64,000 bases of DNA from Bog-756 sp963769905 (GCA_963769905.1 CAVYNG010000002.1:1178001-1242000), one strand, 5' to 3'; positions 8,425 through 16,941 are shown, counted from the first letter of the stretch. Translations and numbers: made by a program. The notes: generated from the letters alone by a model not told the origin.

Positions 8425-9305
8425 GCGCCCACGACGCCGCTCCTGGGGACGGGCCGGCCCGCCTCGACGTCGAGGGCGTGGTCGTCGACTACGGAGGCGT
8501 GCGGGCCCTCGACGGCGCCGGCCTTGTGGCGGAGCCCGGGTCGATCTTGGGGCTGATCGGGCCAAACGGCTCGGGGAAGACCACCTTGCTCGACGTGATC
8601 TCCGGGCTGGTGCGGCCCGACGCGGGCTCGGCGCGCCTCGACGGTGAGAGCCTCGTCGAGTACCTGCCCGAGGAGCGGACCTCGCTCGGGATCGTGCGCT
8701 CCTTCCAGGACTGCCGCCTCTTCCCGCAGCTCACCGTCGAGGAGGTCTTGCTGGTCACCGAGGACGCCCGCCAGCCGGTGGGGGTCCTCACCTCGACCTT
8801 GCAGATGCCATGGGCGCGCCGCGCCGAGCGCCGAAAGCGCGCCGCGGTCGACCAGCTGATGCACTCGTTCGGCATCGAGCGCTTCCGCCGTCATCGCGTC
8901 GTCGAGCTCTCGACGGGTACCCGACGGGTGGTCGACCTGGCGTCCATCGTCCTCGCCGAGCCGCGGCTCCTTCTTCTCGACGAGCCCACCGCGGGGATCG
9001 CCCAGCGCGAGGCCGAGGCGTTCGTGCCGCTGCTCCGGCGGCTGCACGAGGTGGCCGACACGACGATCGTCCTCGTCGAGCACGACGTCCCGCTGGTCTT
9101 CGCGCTCTGCGACACGGTGGTGATGATGGAGACGGGCCGGGTCGTCTCGACCGGCACGCCCGACCAGGTCCGACGCGACCCGCGGGCCCTGGCCGCGTAC
9201 CTCGGCGCGAGCGAGGAGGCGTTGGCGGTGTCGGGCACCGTTCCGACCCGGGCGGGCGCACCCGACGGGGACGGCGACCACCCGTCGGTCGGCCCAGGCG
9301 TGTAG
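8421..9305 (+). CDS. LivG-type ABC transporter ATPase
   Basis: A 294-residue nucleotide-binding protein. Walker A is GPNGSGKTT (about residues 46-54), Q-loop region RSFQDCRLF, Walker B LLLLDEPTAGI, and the switch histidine VLVEHDVP. The signature reads LSTGTRRVVDLA instead of the usual LSGGQ, an unusual C-loop. The LivG-typical long insertion after the Q-loop is present. It overlaps the permease stop (GTGA), so the three genes form one transcription unit encoding both ATPases and both permease halves. No periplasmic binding protein gene lies in this operon or next to it, so the substrate is unassigned; a branched-chain amino acid or amide is only the family default. Confidence 0.88.
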   Translation: MSAHDAAPGDGPARLDVEGVVVDYGGVRALDGAGLVAEPGSILGLIGPNGSGKTTLLDVISGLVRPDAGSARLDGESLVEYLPEERTSLGIVRSFQDCRLFPQLTVEEVLLVTEDARQPVGVLTSTLQMPWARRAERRKRAAVDQLMHSFGIERFRRHRVVELSTGTRRVVDLASIVLAEPRLLLLDEPTAGIAQREAEAFVPLLRRLHEVADTTIVLVEHDVPLVFALCDTVVMMETGRVVSTGTPDQVRRDPRALAAYLGASEEALAVSGTVPTRAGAPDGDGDHPSVGPGV

Positions 9306-9337
9306 GCGGCCGCGGGGCGCTCGGCGGTGGCAGGGGT

Positions 9338-10189
9338 TCAGGCCGGCGGCATGGCGGGACCGTAAGGGACGTCGCCCCGCAGCGTCACCCGGTGTCCGAC
9401 CCGGGTGGCCTCGCCGTAGTCGTCGAGCGCGTAGTGGAGGGTCGCCCGGTTGTCCCAGAACGCGACCGAGCCCGGCTGCCACCGGAACCGGCAGGTCAGC
9501 TCCGGCTGCTGGCAGTGCCGGTAGAGCATGTCGAGGATCGCCGCCGACTCCAGCTCCGAGAGGCCAAGGATGGTCTGGGTGAAGTGCGGGTTGACGAAGA
9601 GACCGTTGCGGCCGTTCTCCGGATGGGTGCGGACCACGGGATGGATGGCGGGGAGGAGCTTCTCGTGCCGCTCACCGTGCCACTCGTAGCCGCCCTTTGC
9701 ATCGACCTCCGCGGCGAACCACGGATCGAAGTGGACCGCGATCAGGGTGTCGCACATCGCACGGACCGGCTCCGACAGCCTGTCGTACGCGTCCTGCAGG
9801 CTCGCCCACATGGTGTCGCCGCCGACAGAGGGCACCGTCATCAGGTAGAGGATCGACCCGAACGCGGGTTCCTGGAGGAAGGTGACGTCGGTGTGCCACC
9901 AGTTGGCGCGGTCCCCGCGGCCGTCGATGGACAACACCTCGGCGTGCTCGTCGATGGCCGCGATCACCGGGTGGCCCTCGGTGACCACCCCGAACTGGCG
10001 GGCGAAGTCCGCCTGCTGTGTGGGAGTCAGCTCCTGGTCGCGGAAGAAGACGACGTGATGGGTGTTGAGTGCCAGGCGCACCGCGGCGACGGTCGGTTCG
10101 CCGAGCGGACGCGAGAGATCGAGCCCGTGGATTTCGGCGCCGATCAGTGGCGAAAGCGGGCGGACGTCGATCTCGGTGGCGATGGCCAT
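9338..10189 (-). CDS. TauD/TfdA-family Fe(II)/2-oxoglutarate-dependent dioxygenase
   Basis: A 283-residue dioxygenase. The iron-binding facial triad is H99 and D101 (WWHTD) with the distal H252 in NRATLHYA, and the 2-oxoglutarate arginine is R263. These occupy the same positions as in TauD, and the length equals TauD. The substrate-side residues differ (no His at the TauD H70 position), so taurine should not be assumed; sulfonates, sulfate esters and other carboxylates are all possible. The ATG at 10189 is chosen because upstream in-frame sequence has no family similarity. It stands alone, convergent with the LivG operon and divergent from the hydrolase. Confidence 0.87.
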   Translation of the reverse strand: MAIATEIDVRPLSPLIGAEIHGLDLSRPLGEPTVAAVRLALNTHHVVFFRDQELTPTQQADFARQFGVVTEGHPVIAAIDEHAEVLSIDGRGDRANWWHTDVTFLQEPAFGSILYLMTVPSVGGDTMWASLQDAYDRLSEPVRAMCDTLIAVHFDPWFAAEVDAKGGYEWHGERHEKLLPAIHPVVRTHPENGRNGLFVNPHFTQTILGLSELESAAILDMLYRHCQQPELTCRFRWQPGSVAFWDNRATLHYALDDYGEATRVGHRVTLRGDVPYGPAMPPA

Positions 10190-10303
10190 GGTCCCAGTGT
10201 GCCGCACGACTGTTGGCTGCTCAACCGTCGCCTGGTCGCGCACGGTGTGGCAGCGTGGGCGGGCCGCAGGACGGCTGCGCCGGCGGCTCAAAGGGGACAC
10301 GCG

Positions 10304-11356
10304 ATGACCGACAGGACGGCAGTGGAGACCGACGTGACGCCCGAGGTCCGGTCGCGCAACTTCTCTCCGTGGTTCCAGGTGGTGACGCGCTTGATGGCGA
10401 CCGAGGAGTCCGACCCCTTCCCCGACGACGACCCCTCGGCCTGGGGACCCTGGCGTGCACGCTGCCGGGCCCGGCTCGAGGGCCTGCTCGCGCCGTGGCC
10501 CGAGCGCGTGCCGCTCGAGCTCGAGGTCACCGAGGAGGTGTCGTGCGAGGGGTACCGGAGGTCGCGCGTCGTCTTCGACACCGAGGGCACCATGTCGGTG
10601 CCGGCGTACCTGCTGGTGCCCGAAGGTCGGGTGGTCCCCGGCAGCGCGGTGCTGGCCGTGCACGGCCACGGACCGGGAAAGTCGCGGGTGTGCGGGCTCG
10701 ACCCGGAAGCGGCCCCGGGGGAGGACTACGCGGCCGAGCTCGCGCGCCGCGGCCATGTGGTGCTCGCCCCCGACCTGAGGTGCTTCGGCGAGCGCGCCGA
10801 CTGGAACCCGCCCGATCACTACGGATGCGACACCAACCTGGTCCACCAGTTCATGGGTGGCTGGACCCCGCTGACCCAGAACCTCTGGGATCTGGCCCGA
10901 TGCCTCGACGTGCTGGCCGATCACCCCTTGGTGGACGGCTCGCGGCTCGGCGCCGCCGGCTTCTCCTACGGCGCGACGGCCACCCTCTTCCTCGCGGCCA
11001 TCGACTCGCGTGTCGCCGCTGCGGTGGTGAGCGGCTACTTCTCGTCGTGGTCGGAGTCGCACAAGGTGCCCTGGAACATGTGCGGCTCCCAGGTCCTCTT
11101 CGGGATGCTCGGGAAGCTGGAGCACGCCGACCTCGGCGCGTTGATCGCGCCGCGGCCGTTCCTCGTCGTGAGCGGGCGTGAGGACCTCTTGTTCCCTGTC
11201 GCCGCCGCGGAGGAGTCGGTCCGGCGTCTCGCAAAGGTCTACGAGGCGGCCTCAGCGAGGGATCGGCTGGCGCACGACGTGTTCGAAGGCGAGCACCAGT
11301 GGCACGGCGCGGTGGCCTACCCGTTCCTCGACCGCTGGCTCGGGCCGGGCGACTGA
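10304..11356 (+). CDS. Alpha/beta hydrolase (dienelactone hydrolase/acetyl-esterase-like)
   Basis: A 350-residue alpha/beta-hydrolase. The core shows the oxyanion segment VLAVHGHGPGKS, nucleophile S221 in the elbow GFSYGA, the acid in VVSGREDLLFP, and the histidine in EHQWHG. There is an N-terminal domain of about 100 residues before the core (SPWFQVVTRLMATEE), as in esterases active on acylated or plant-derived esters. The ATG at 10304 follows AAAGGGGA. There is no signal peptide, so the enzyme is cytoplasmic. Its 3' end overlaps the convergent NagB-like gene by 40 bases. The substrate is unknown. Confidence 0.8.
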   Translation: MTDRTAVETDVTPEVRSRNFSPWFQVVTRLMATEESDPFPDDDPSAWGPWRARCRARLEGLLAPWPERVPLELEVTEEVSCEGYRRSRVVFDTEGTMSVPAYLLVPEGRVVPGSAVLAVHGHGPGKSRVCGLDPEAAPGEDYAAELARRGHVVLAPDLRCFGERADWNPPDHYGCDTNLVHQFMGGWTPLTQNLWDLARCLDVLADHPLVDGSRLGAAGFSYGATATLFLAAIDSRVAAAVVSGYFSSWSESHKVPWNMCGSQVLFGMLGKLEHADLGALIAPRPFLVVSGREDLLFPVAAAEESVRRLAKVYEAASARDRLAHDVFEGEHQWHGAVAYPFLDRWLGPGD

Positions 11357-12150
11357 GCGCGCACCTCCGACAAGAGCGCCGCCGAGTCGCCGTCGAGGAA
11401 GACCGTTGCGCGCGGGGTGCGTTGCAGGATCGAGGCAGGGCACCCGGTGGTGACCGGACCTTCGAGCGCGGCCCGTACCGGCCGTGCCTTGCGTGCCTCG
11501 GGAACGATCGCCAGCACCCGGCCCGCGCGCAGCAACGCGGGGATGGTGACGGTCAGCGCACTCTCGGGGACGTCGGACTCGGTCGGGAAGTGACCCTCGC
11601 CGACCTGCTGGAGGCGGCAGGCCCGGTCGAGCACGACCTCTTTGACGTCGAGCGGGTCATCGAAGTCCGCGGTCGGCGGGTCGTTGAACGCGAGATGGCC
11701 GTTCTCCCCGATCCCGAGGCAGCACAGGTCGAGGGGGTGCCGTGCCAGGAGATCGGCGTAGCGGGCGCACTCGTGATCGGGATCCGCCAGGCCGTCGAGA
11801 TAGTGGGCGGCACGCGGATGTGCGGGTGCCACGATGCGCTCACGAATCCACCGCTGGAAGCTCGCGGGATGGTCCTCGCCGATCCCCACGTACTCGTCCA
11901 TGTGGAAGACGACCACGTCGTTCCACGGCACGTCCGGCGTTTCCCCGACGAGCGCGCCGACGAAGTCCAGCTGCGAGTTCCCGGTTGCGAACATCGCGTG
12001 GGCGACACCGGACCTCGCAACCGACGAACGGAGGATCGCCGCGGCAGCGTCGGCTGCGGCGCGGGCCATCGACGCAGAGTCGGGCGCGACGGCCACGTCC
12101 ACGCTTTCCCCGCCGGCGTCGGGTCGGGCCACGGGCGCACTGTAGGTCAC
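11317..12150 (-). CDS. Glucosamine-6-phosphate deaminase-like (NagB family) protein
   Basis: A 277-residue NagB/6-phosphogluconolactonase-fold enzyme. The substrate-binding segment VVFHMDEYVG carries the proton-transfer Asp. The second motif is GIGENGHLAFNDPP; compared with E. coli NagB (D141, H143, E148) the catalytic positions read Asn, His and Asp. This variant belongs to a known divergent clade of the family and could act on a different amino-sugar phosphate. C-terminal motifs ALTVTIPALL and TTGCPASIL are typical of that clade. It starts with GTG, is divergent from the MaoC operon, and its end overlaps the hydrolase gene. A role in amino-sugar recycling is plausible but inferred. Confidence 0.8.
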   Translation of the reverse strand: MTYSAPVARPDAGGESVDVAVAPDSASMARAAADAAAAILRSSVARSGVAHAMFATGNSQLDFVGALVGETPDVPWNDVVVFHMDEYVGIGEDHPASFQRWIRERIVAPAHPRAAHYLDGLADPDHECARYADLLARHPLDLCCLGIGENGHLAFNDPPTADFDDPLDVKEVVLDRACRLQQVGEGHFPTESDVPESALTVTIPALLRAGRVLAIVPEARKARPVRAALEGPVTTGCPASILQRTPRATVFLDGDSAALLSEVRAQSPGPSQRSRNG

Positions 12151-12197
12151 CGACCCCCGGGCGAGTTCTCATCGTCGGGCATCGGATCGCAGGGTTC

Positions 12198-12227
12198 CGC
12201 AGGCCCGCGCTAGGTTGCGGGCCTGCG
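12198..12227. promoter_or_regulatory. 11-bp perfect inverted repeat enclosing a -10 box
   Basis: The arms CGCAGGCCCGC (12198-12208) and GCGGGCCTGCG (12217-12227) are exact reverse complements separated by 8 bases, GCTAGGTT, which contain the -10-like hexamer TAGGTT (12211-12216). It lies in the divergent region between the NagB-like gene and the MaoC-led operon. The placement over the predicted promoter suggests an operator; a terminator is unlikely because no gene ends here. Confidence 0.55.
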
Positions 12228-12271
12228 ACCGGCACCCGCCAGCCGGCCCGACGACAGGGGAGGAGCCCCAG

Positions 12272-12772
12272 GTGGCAGACGACGAAGTCCTCGGCACGAT
12301 CATCGGAAAGCCGACCGGAACCAAGGTGGTCACGGTCGAGCGGGGGAAGCTCGCCGAGTTCGCGACCGCGGTGAAGGACGAGAGCCCGATCTACCGCGAT
12401 CCGAGGGCGGCCGCCGAGGCAGGACTCGCGGGGATCCCCGCTCCTCCCACCTATCCCTTCGTCATGGAGAACTTCGGGGCCTACCCGGAGCTGCAGACGA
12501 CCGACGCGCCGCAGGGGAACCCGATGGCGGAGGTGCTCGGCCCGCTGATGTCGAAGGGCGGCATCATCCTCCACGGCGAGCAGGAGTTCACCTACCGCCG
12601 CCCGGTCTTCGCTGGGGACGTGCTGGTCGGCGAGGGGAAGGTCGTCGACGCCTACCGCAAGGAGTCGAAGGGTCGGACCATGACCTTCGTCGTCGTGGAG
12701 ACCGCCTGGCGGGAGCAGGAGAGCGGCGAGCCGGTGTGCACGTCGCGCATGAACATCATCCATCGCGCCTGA
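12272..12772 (+). CDS. MaoC-like dehydratase subunit, HadA type (non-catalytic N-terminal-type hotdog)
   Basis: A 166-residue single-hotdog protein of the FAS1-DH-like/MaoC-N type, similar in length and layout to mycobacterial HadA (VERGKLAEFATAVKDESP, then FTYRRPVFAGDVL). It lacks the GDxNPxH hydratase motif, so it should be the partner subunit of a heterodimeric (R)-specific enoyl-thioester hydratase. The catalytic partner is probably the HadB-like product at 16449-16880. The start is GTG at 12272 behind GGGGAGGAG. It overlaps the crotonase start by one base (TGATG). A beta-oxidation setting suggests CoA rather than ACP substrates, which is inference. Confidence 0.8.
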   Translation: MADDEVLGTIIGKPTGTKVVTVERGKLAEFATAVKDESPIYRDPRAAAEAGLAGIPAPPTYPFVMENFGAYPELQTTDAPQGNPMAEVLGPLMSKGGIILHGEQEFTYRRPVFAGDVLVGEGKVVDAYRKESKGRTMTFVVVETAWREQESGEPVCTSRMNIIHRA

Positions 12773-13605
12773 TGGCCGCCGCCGCGGAGGCCGACCGGGA
12801 CGAGGTCCTGCGGCAGCTCGACGACGGGGTGTGCTGGATCACCCTGAACCGGCCCGAGGCGGGCAATGCGATCAACGCGGCGATGCGGAACCGGATGGTG
12901 GAGTGGCTGGAGGAGGCCTCCGCCGACCTCGCGGTGAGAGCAGTGGTCCTGACCGGTGCCGGCGAGAAAGGTTTCTGCACCGGTGCCGACCTGCGCTCAC
13001 AGGAGCCGGGGCCGCCCCGACCGGAGGGCGCTCCCGACCGGGCGGTCGGAGAAGCCGCGCGGCTCATCCGCACCGGCTGGCAACGTCTCGTCGCGGCCGT
13101 CCTCGACTGCGAGAAACCGGTGATCGCCGCGGTCAACGCCACTGCGGCCGGTGGCGGGATGCATCTCGCCCTCGCCTGCGACCTCGTGCTCGCGGCGGAG
13201 GAGGCCACCTTCATCGAGGTCTTCGTGCGCCGAGGTATCGCGCCGGACGCCGGAGGCGCGTACCTGCTTCCGCGCCTGATCGGCCAGCAGCGGGCGAAGG
13301 AGCTCTTCTTCTTCGGCGACGATCTGCCTGCCCGCGAGGCGGAGCGACTGGGTCTCGTCAACCGCGTGGTGCCTCGAGCCGAGCTGCGCGCGCTCGCCGC
13401 CGAGTGGGCGGCTCGTCTGGCAGACGGCCCGACTCGCGCGATCGCGGCAGCCAAGTACCTCACCAACCGCTCCCTCGAGACGGACCGGGCGACCGCGCTG
13501 TGGGACGAAGCGATCGCCCAGGAGCTCGTCGTCGGCACCGACGATTGCCGCGAGGGCCTTCGCGCGTTCGCGGAGCGGCGCGAGCCGACCTTCCGGGGTT
13601 GGTAG
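12772..13605 (+). CDS. Enoyl-CoA hydratase/isomerase (crotonase family)
   Basis: A 277-residue crotonase. The oxyanion-hole segments are GFCTGADL and AAGGGMHLALACDL. Glutamates equivalent to both catalytic Glu of rat enoyl-CoA hydratase are visible (IEVFVRRGIAPDAGG and AKELFFFGD), so it should be an active (S)-specific hydratase. It adds water to trans-2-enoyl-CoA in beta-oxidation. The ATG overlaps the stop of the HadA-like gene, so the two are translationally coupled. The operon therefore carries both an (S)-type hydratase and an (R)-type MaoC pair. Chain-length preference cannot be told. Confidence 0.87.
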   Translation: MAAAAEADRDEVLRQLDDGVCWITLNRPEAGNAINAAMRNRMVEWLEEASADLAVRAVVLTGAGEKGFCTGADLRSQEPGPPRPEGAPDRAVGEAARLIRTGWQRLVAAVLDCEKPVIAAVNATAAGGGMHLALACDLVLAAEEATFIEVFVRRGIAPDAGGAYLLPRLIGQQRAKELFFFGDDLPAREAERLGLVNRVVPRAELRALAAEWAARLADGPTRAIAAAKYLTNRSLETDRATALWDEAIAQELVVGTDDCREGLRAFAERREPTFRGW

Positions 13606-13652
13606 CGGACGCACGGAGGGCGCGCTCGAGGCTCGCACGCGGTCCGAGATGC

Positions 13653-13658
13653 TAGAAA
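13653..13658 (+). promoter_or_regulatory. Possible -10 box of a leaderless transcript (doxX)
   Basis: TAGAAA lies 7 bases before the GTG at 13666. The spacing matches the other leaderless candidates here, but the final base is A, not the usual T, so this is the weakest of the set. Confidence 0.3.
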
Positions 13659-13665
13659 CACAGCC

Positions 13666-14121
13666 GTGAAATCGACCTGGTTGACCACTGCGGAGTGGCT
13701 GGCGGTACTGCGGATCGGCCTCGGCCTCTGGTGGATCGAGAGCTTCCGTCACAAGGACAAGGCCGCCTGGCTGACCCGCGGCGCCGGTATCGCATGGGGC
13801 GGGTCGGTCGCCGAGAAGCACAAGTGGCCCTTCGTGAAGACGAGCTTCGACCGGTTCGTGAAGCCAAATCCGAAGCCGATGGCCTACGTCGTCGTCTTCG
13901 GCGAGCTCGCGGTCGGCCTCGGTTTGGCGCTCGGCTTCCTCACGCCGATCGCAGCCTTCGCGAGCATCCTCTTGAACCTGATGTACTTCGTCCTGATGAT
14001 CACCGACTGGGCAGAGCAGGGTCAGAACCTGATGATGGCCTTGATCGCCGTGGTCGTGCTCGGCACCCACGCCTGGGACATCTGGTCGATCGACCACCTG
14101 CTGCACCTCTTCGGGGCCTGA
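13666..14121 (+). CDS. DoxX-family membrane protein
   Basis: A 151-residue membrane protein with four predicted hydrophobic segments: near the N-terminus (WLAVLRIGLGLWWIES), two in the middle (VVVFGELAVGLGLALGFLTP, then FASILLNLMYFVLMI) and one near the C-terminus (MMALIAVVVLGTHA). The FGELAVGLGLALG helix and the NP[KR]PMA loop are typical of DoxX/SURF4-like proteins. These have been tied to thiosulfate:quinone oxidation and redox control, but most members have no known role. A -10-like box 7 bases before the GTG suggests its own leaderless transcript inside the lipid gene cluster. Confidence 0.75.
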   Translation: MKSTWLTTAEWLAVLRIGLGLWWIESFRHKDKAAWLTRGAGIAWGGSVAEKHKWPFVKTSFDRFVKPNPKPMAYVVVFGELAVGLGLALGFLTPIAAFASILLNLMYFVLMITDWAEQGQNLMMALIAVVVLGTHAWDIWSIDHLLHLFGA

Positions 14122-14123
14122 GC

Positions 14124-16376
14124 GTGCCGATCGGGATCCGCGACGAGCACGAGGCGCTCCGCCTCTCGCTACGAGGCTGGTGCGACTCGCGGTGTCCGCC
14201 GGCGGTGACCCGCGAGGCACTCGATGCCCCGACCGATCGGCTCCCGCCGTTCTGGGGCGACCTCGCCGCGCACGGCACGCTCGGGATCCACCTGCCCGAA
14301 GAATTCGGCGGGCAGGGCGCCGGTTTGGTCGAGCTGGCGGTGGTCGCGGAAGAGCTCGGGCGGGCGGCCGCGCCGGGCCCCTGGGCGACGACCGTCGTCG
14401 TCGGCGCGATCCTCGCCGAGCACGGCGCGCCCTCCAAGGAATTCCTGCCGGGCCTCGTCGACGGTACGACGCCGGCGTCGCTCGTCTACCCGGTCGCGTC
14501 GGCCGACGGGGGTGCCGTGGCGCCGCCCGGCCTGGTCGGCACCCGCCGGCCCGACGGCACCATGCTCGTCGAGGGGACGGTCCAGCCGGTGGTGAACGGC
14601 ACCGTGGTCAGCTTCACCCTGGCGCCGGTGCGCACCGAGGGCTCGACGGTCTGGGCGCTGCTCGAGACGGGCGACGTCGCGGCCAACGAAGCGCTGCCGA
14701 GCTTCGACCCGGCTCGACCGTCGGCCTCGTGGAGGCTCGAGGGTGCCATGGTCCCTCCGGCGCGGATCCTGACCGGTGCGACGACCGAGCGGATCCGCGA
14801 CCTCGCGTTGCTCGTCGCGTCGGCCGAAGCGGTCGGCGGCGCACGTTGGTGCCTCGACACCGCTGCGGAGCATGCCCGCAATCGTCATCAATTCGGCAGG
14901 CCGATCGGCCAGTTCCAAGGCGTGAAGCATCGCCTGGCGGACATGCTGGTCCGGGTCGAGCAGTCGGTGGCGGCGACGTGGGACGCGGCCACGTCGAGCG
15001 ACGAGGTGTCCGGTGAGCAAGTCGACCGCGACCGGGCGGCGGCCCACCTTTCGGTGCAGCTGGCCGCTTGCTCGGCACTCGACGGCTACGTCGGAGCCGC
15101 CAACGGCACGATCCAGGTGCTCGGCGGGATGGGCTTCACCTGGGAGCACGACGCGCACATCCACCTCCGGCGGGCCACGACGCTGCGACAGCTGGTGGGT
15201 GGCACGGCGCCCTTGCGCGCCGAGGCGGCGCGGCTCGCCCTTTCGGGGACACGCCGACAGCTGCGCGTCGAGCTCCCCTCCGAGGCCGAGGATCTCCACG
15301 ATCAGCTCAGCCCTGCCGTGCGTGCGATCGCCGCGATGGACGACCCAGCCGAGCAGCGACGGGCGCTCGCGGAGGAAGGCTTCCTCGCGCCCCACTGGCC
15401 GGCACCCTGGGGGCGGGACGCCGAACCGGTCGAGCAACTGGTGATCGATCGCGTGTGCCACGAGGCGAAGCTGCGCCGGCCGAACCTCGCGGTCGCCGCG
15501 TGGGCGCTTCCGACGATCATCGCCCACGGCACGCCCGAGCAGCGGGAGCGCTGGGTGGGGCCGACGCTCCGTGGTGAGGTCGTCTGGTGCCAGCTCTTCA
15601 GCGAACCCGGCGCGGGCTCCGACCTGGCGTCACTCGCCACCCGTGCGACACGGGTGGAAGGGGGATGGTCGCTCGACGGGCAGAAGGTGTGGACGTCGGT
15701 GGCGGCGCGTGCCGACATGGGGATCTGCCTCGCCCGCACCGACCCGGACGTCCCGAAGCACCGAGGCATCACCTACTTCCTCGTCGACATGCGCTCCGAG
15801 GGGATCACGGTCCGGCCGCTGCGCGAGATCACCGGCGCCGCGCTGTTCAACGAGGTGTTCTTCGACGGCTGCTTCGTGCCCGACGAGTGCGTGGTCGGCG
15901 AGGCGAACGGAGGCTGGCCGCTCGCCCGCACCACACTTGCGAACGAGCGGGTCTCACTGTCGTCGGACAGTGCGTTGGGCGGAGCGCTCGAGGAGGTACT
16001 CGCCCTGGTCGGCTCCCGTCCCGAGCTCGCCGACCCGGTCACCCTCGACCGCCTGGGTGCGCTGATCACCGAGGCGCAGTCGCTCGCGCAGCTCGGCCTG
16101 CGGGCCACCATCCGCTCGGTGAGCCGTTTGGAGCCGGGCCCCGAATCGAGCATCCGCAAGCTGGCGGGTGCCGAATTCGACCAGCGCGTGCACGAGTTCG
16201 GACTGGACCTCCTCGGACCCGAGGGAGTGCGCGTCGACGGCGCGGCAGCGAGCTGGGCGCACGCCGTGCTCCAGAGCAAGTGCCTGACCATCGCCGGAGG
16301 GACGAGCGAGGTGCAGCGGAACGTGATCGGGGAGCGCCTGCTCGGACTCCCTCGGGATCCGGAGCCGGGCCGATGA
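14124..16376 (+). CDS. Double-domain acyl-CoA dehydrogenase (FadE34-like fusion)
   Basis: A 750-residue protein with two complete acyl-CoA dehydrogenase domains in tandem. Domain 1 (about 1-375) has ARNRHQFGRPIGQFQGVKH and QVLGGMGFTWEHDAHIH. Domain 2 (about 390-750) has the FAD/substrate loop SEPGAGSDLASL, WSLDGQKVWTS and GGTSEVQRNVIGERLLGLP. Fused dehydrogenases of this layout include mycobacterial FadE34 (ChsE3), which mimics the alpha2beta2 dehydrogenases of steroid side-chain oxidation. The GTG at 14124 comes two bases after the DoxX stop. The enzyme should oxidise a bulky or branched acyl-CoA to the 2-enoyl-CoA for the hydratases encoded around it. Confidence 0.87.
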   Translation: MPIGIRDEHEALRLSLRGWCDSRCPPAVTREALDAPTDRLPPFWGDLAAHGTLGIHLPEEFGGQGAGLVELAVVAEELGRAAAPGPWATTVVVGAILAEHGAPSKEFLPGLVDGTTPASLVYPVASADGGAVAPPGLVGTRRPDGTMLVEGTVQPVVNGTVVSFTLAPVRTEGSTVWALLETGDVAANEALPSFDPARPSASWRLEGAMVPPARILTGATTERIRDLALLVASAEAVGGARWCLDTAAEHARNRHQFGRPIGQFQGVKHRLADMLVRVEQSVAATWDAATSSDEVSGEQVDRDRAAAHLSVQLAACSALDGYVGAANGTIQVLGGMGFTWEHDAHIHLRRATTLRQLVGGTAPLRAEAARLALSGTRRQLRVELPSEAEDLHDQLSPAVRAIAAMDDPAEQRRALAEEGFLAPHWPAPWGRDAEPVEQLVIDRVCHEAKLRRPNLAVAAWALPTIIAHGTPEQRERWVGPTLRGEVVWCQLFSEPGAGSDLASLATRATRVEGGWSLDGQKVWTSVAARADMGICLARTDPDVPKHRGITYFLVDMRSEGITVRPLREITGAALFNEVFFDGCFVPDECVVGEANGGWPLARTTLANERVSLSSDSALGGALEEVLALVGSRPELADPVTLDRLGALITEAQSLAQLGLRATIRSVSRLEPGPESSIRKLAGAEFDQRVHEFGLDLLGPEGVRVDGAAASWAHAVLQSKCLTIAGGTSEVQRNVIGERLLGLPRDPEPGR

Positions 16377-16448
16377 CCCTCCGGGGCTCCACCTTCCGCT
16401 GTGGGAGAATCGTACGACGCCCGAGCACGACGACGGAGGTCCGAATCG

Positions 16449-16880
16449 ATGGGTGACGCCGCGCTGTACTTCGAGGACGTAGCCGTTGGGGACGAGGCCC
16501 CGGTCAGGTCGCACGTGCTGAACCGCACCGACCTGGTCATGTACGCGGGTGCGTCGGGCGACTTCAACCCCATGCACCACGACGAGGTCAAGGCGGTCGC
16601 CGCGGGGCAGCCGAGCGTGTTCGGGCACGGGATGTTCTCGATGGGACTCCTCGGTTCGGCCCTTACCGACTACGTGGGCGTCGGGAACGTGCGCAGGTTC
16701 CAGGTCCGCTTCGCGAAACAGACCTGGCCGGACGAGGATCTGCGCACCAAGGTCGTGGTGACCGGCAAGCGGGTCGAAGGGGTCGACCATCTGGTCGACC
16801 TCGACGTCCGCCTCGCCAACGCGGCGGGTGAGGAGAAGGTGGTCGGCGAGGCGACCGCGGTCGTCCCGAACCGCGCCTGA
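16449..16880 (+). CDS. MaoC-like (R)-specific enoyl hydratase subunit, HadB type
   Basis: A 143-residue single-hotdog protein. The hydratase-2 motif YAGASGDFNPMHHD carries the catalytic Asp and His, followed by FGHGMFSMG. Length and sequence layout match mycobacterial HadB. With the HadA-like subunit (12272-12772) it probably forms a heterodimeric enoyl-CoA hydratase. The ATG at 16449 follows GGAGGT; an in-frame GTG at 16401 would add 16 arginine-rich residues. It ends 61 bases from the convergent SDR gene. Confidence 0.85.
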   Translation: MGDAALYFEDVAVGDEAPVRSHVLNRTDLVMYAGASGDFNPMHHDEVKAVAAGQPSVFGHGMFSMGLLGSALTDYVGVGNVRRFQVRFAKQTWPDEDLRTKVVVTGKRVEGVDHLVDLDVRLANAAGEEKVVGEATAVVPNRA

Positions 16881-16941
16881 GAAGGCGGACCCGTTCGGCC
16901 GCGCCCGGCGTGACGGGGAGCCCCTCGAGCGGGCTGGCCTC

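Noticed and set aside
8810..10303. An apparent 500-residue N-terminal extension of the alpha/beta hydrolase.
   Set aside because: The extension runs through the LivG gene and antisense to the dioxygenase with no protein features; the hydrolase starts at 10304 behind its own ribosome-binding site.
10190..11125. An apparent 312-residue N-terminal extension of the TauD-family protein.
   Set aside because: It is antisense to the hydrolase gene and low complexity; the domain starts at ATG 10189 with normal family length.
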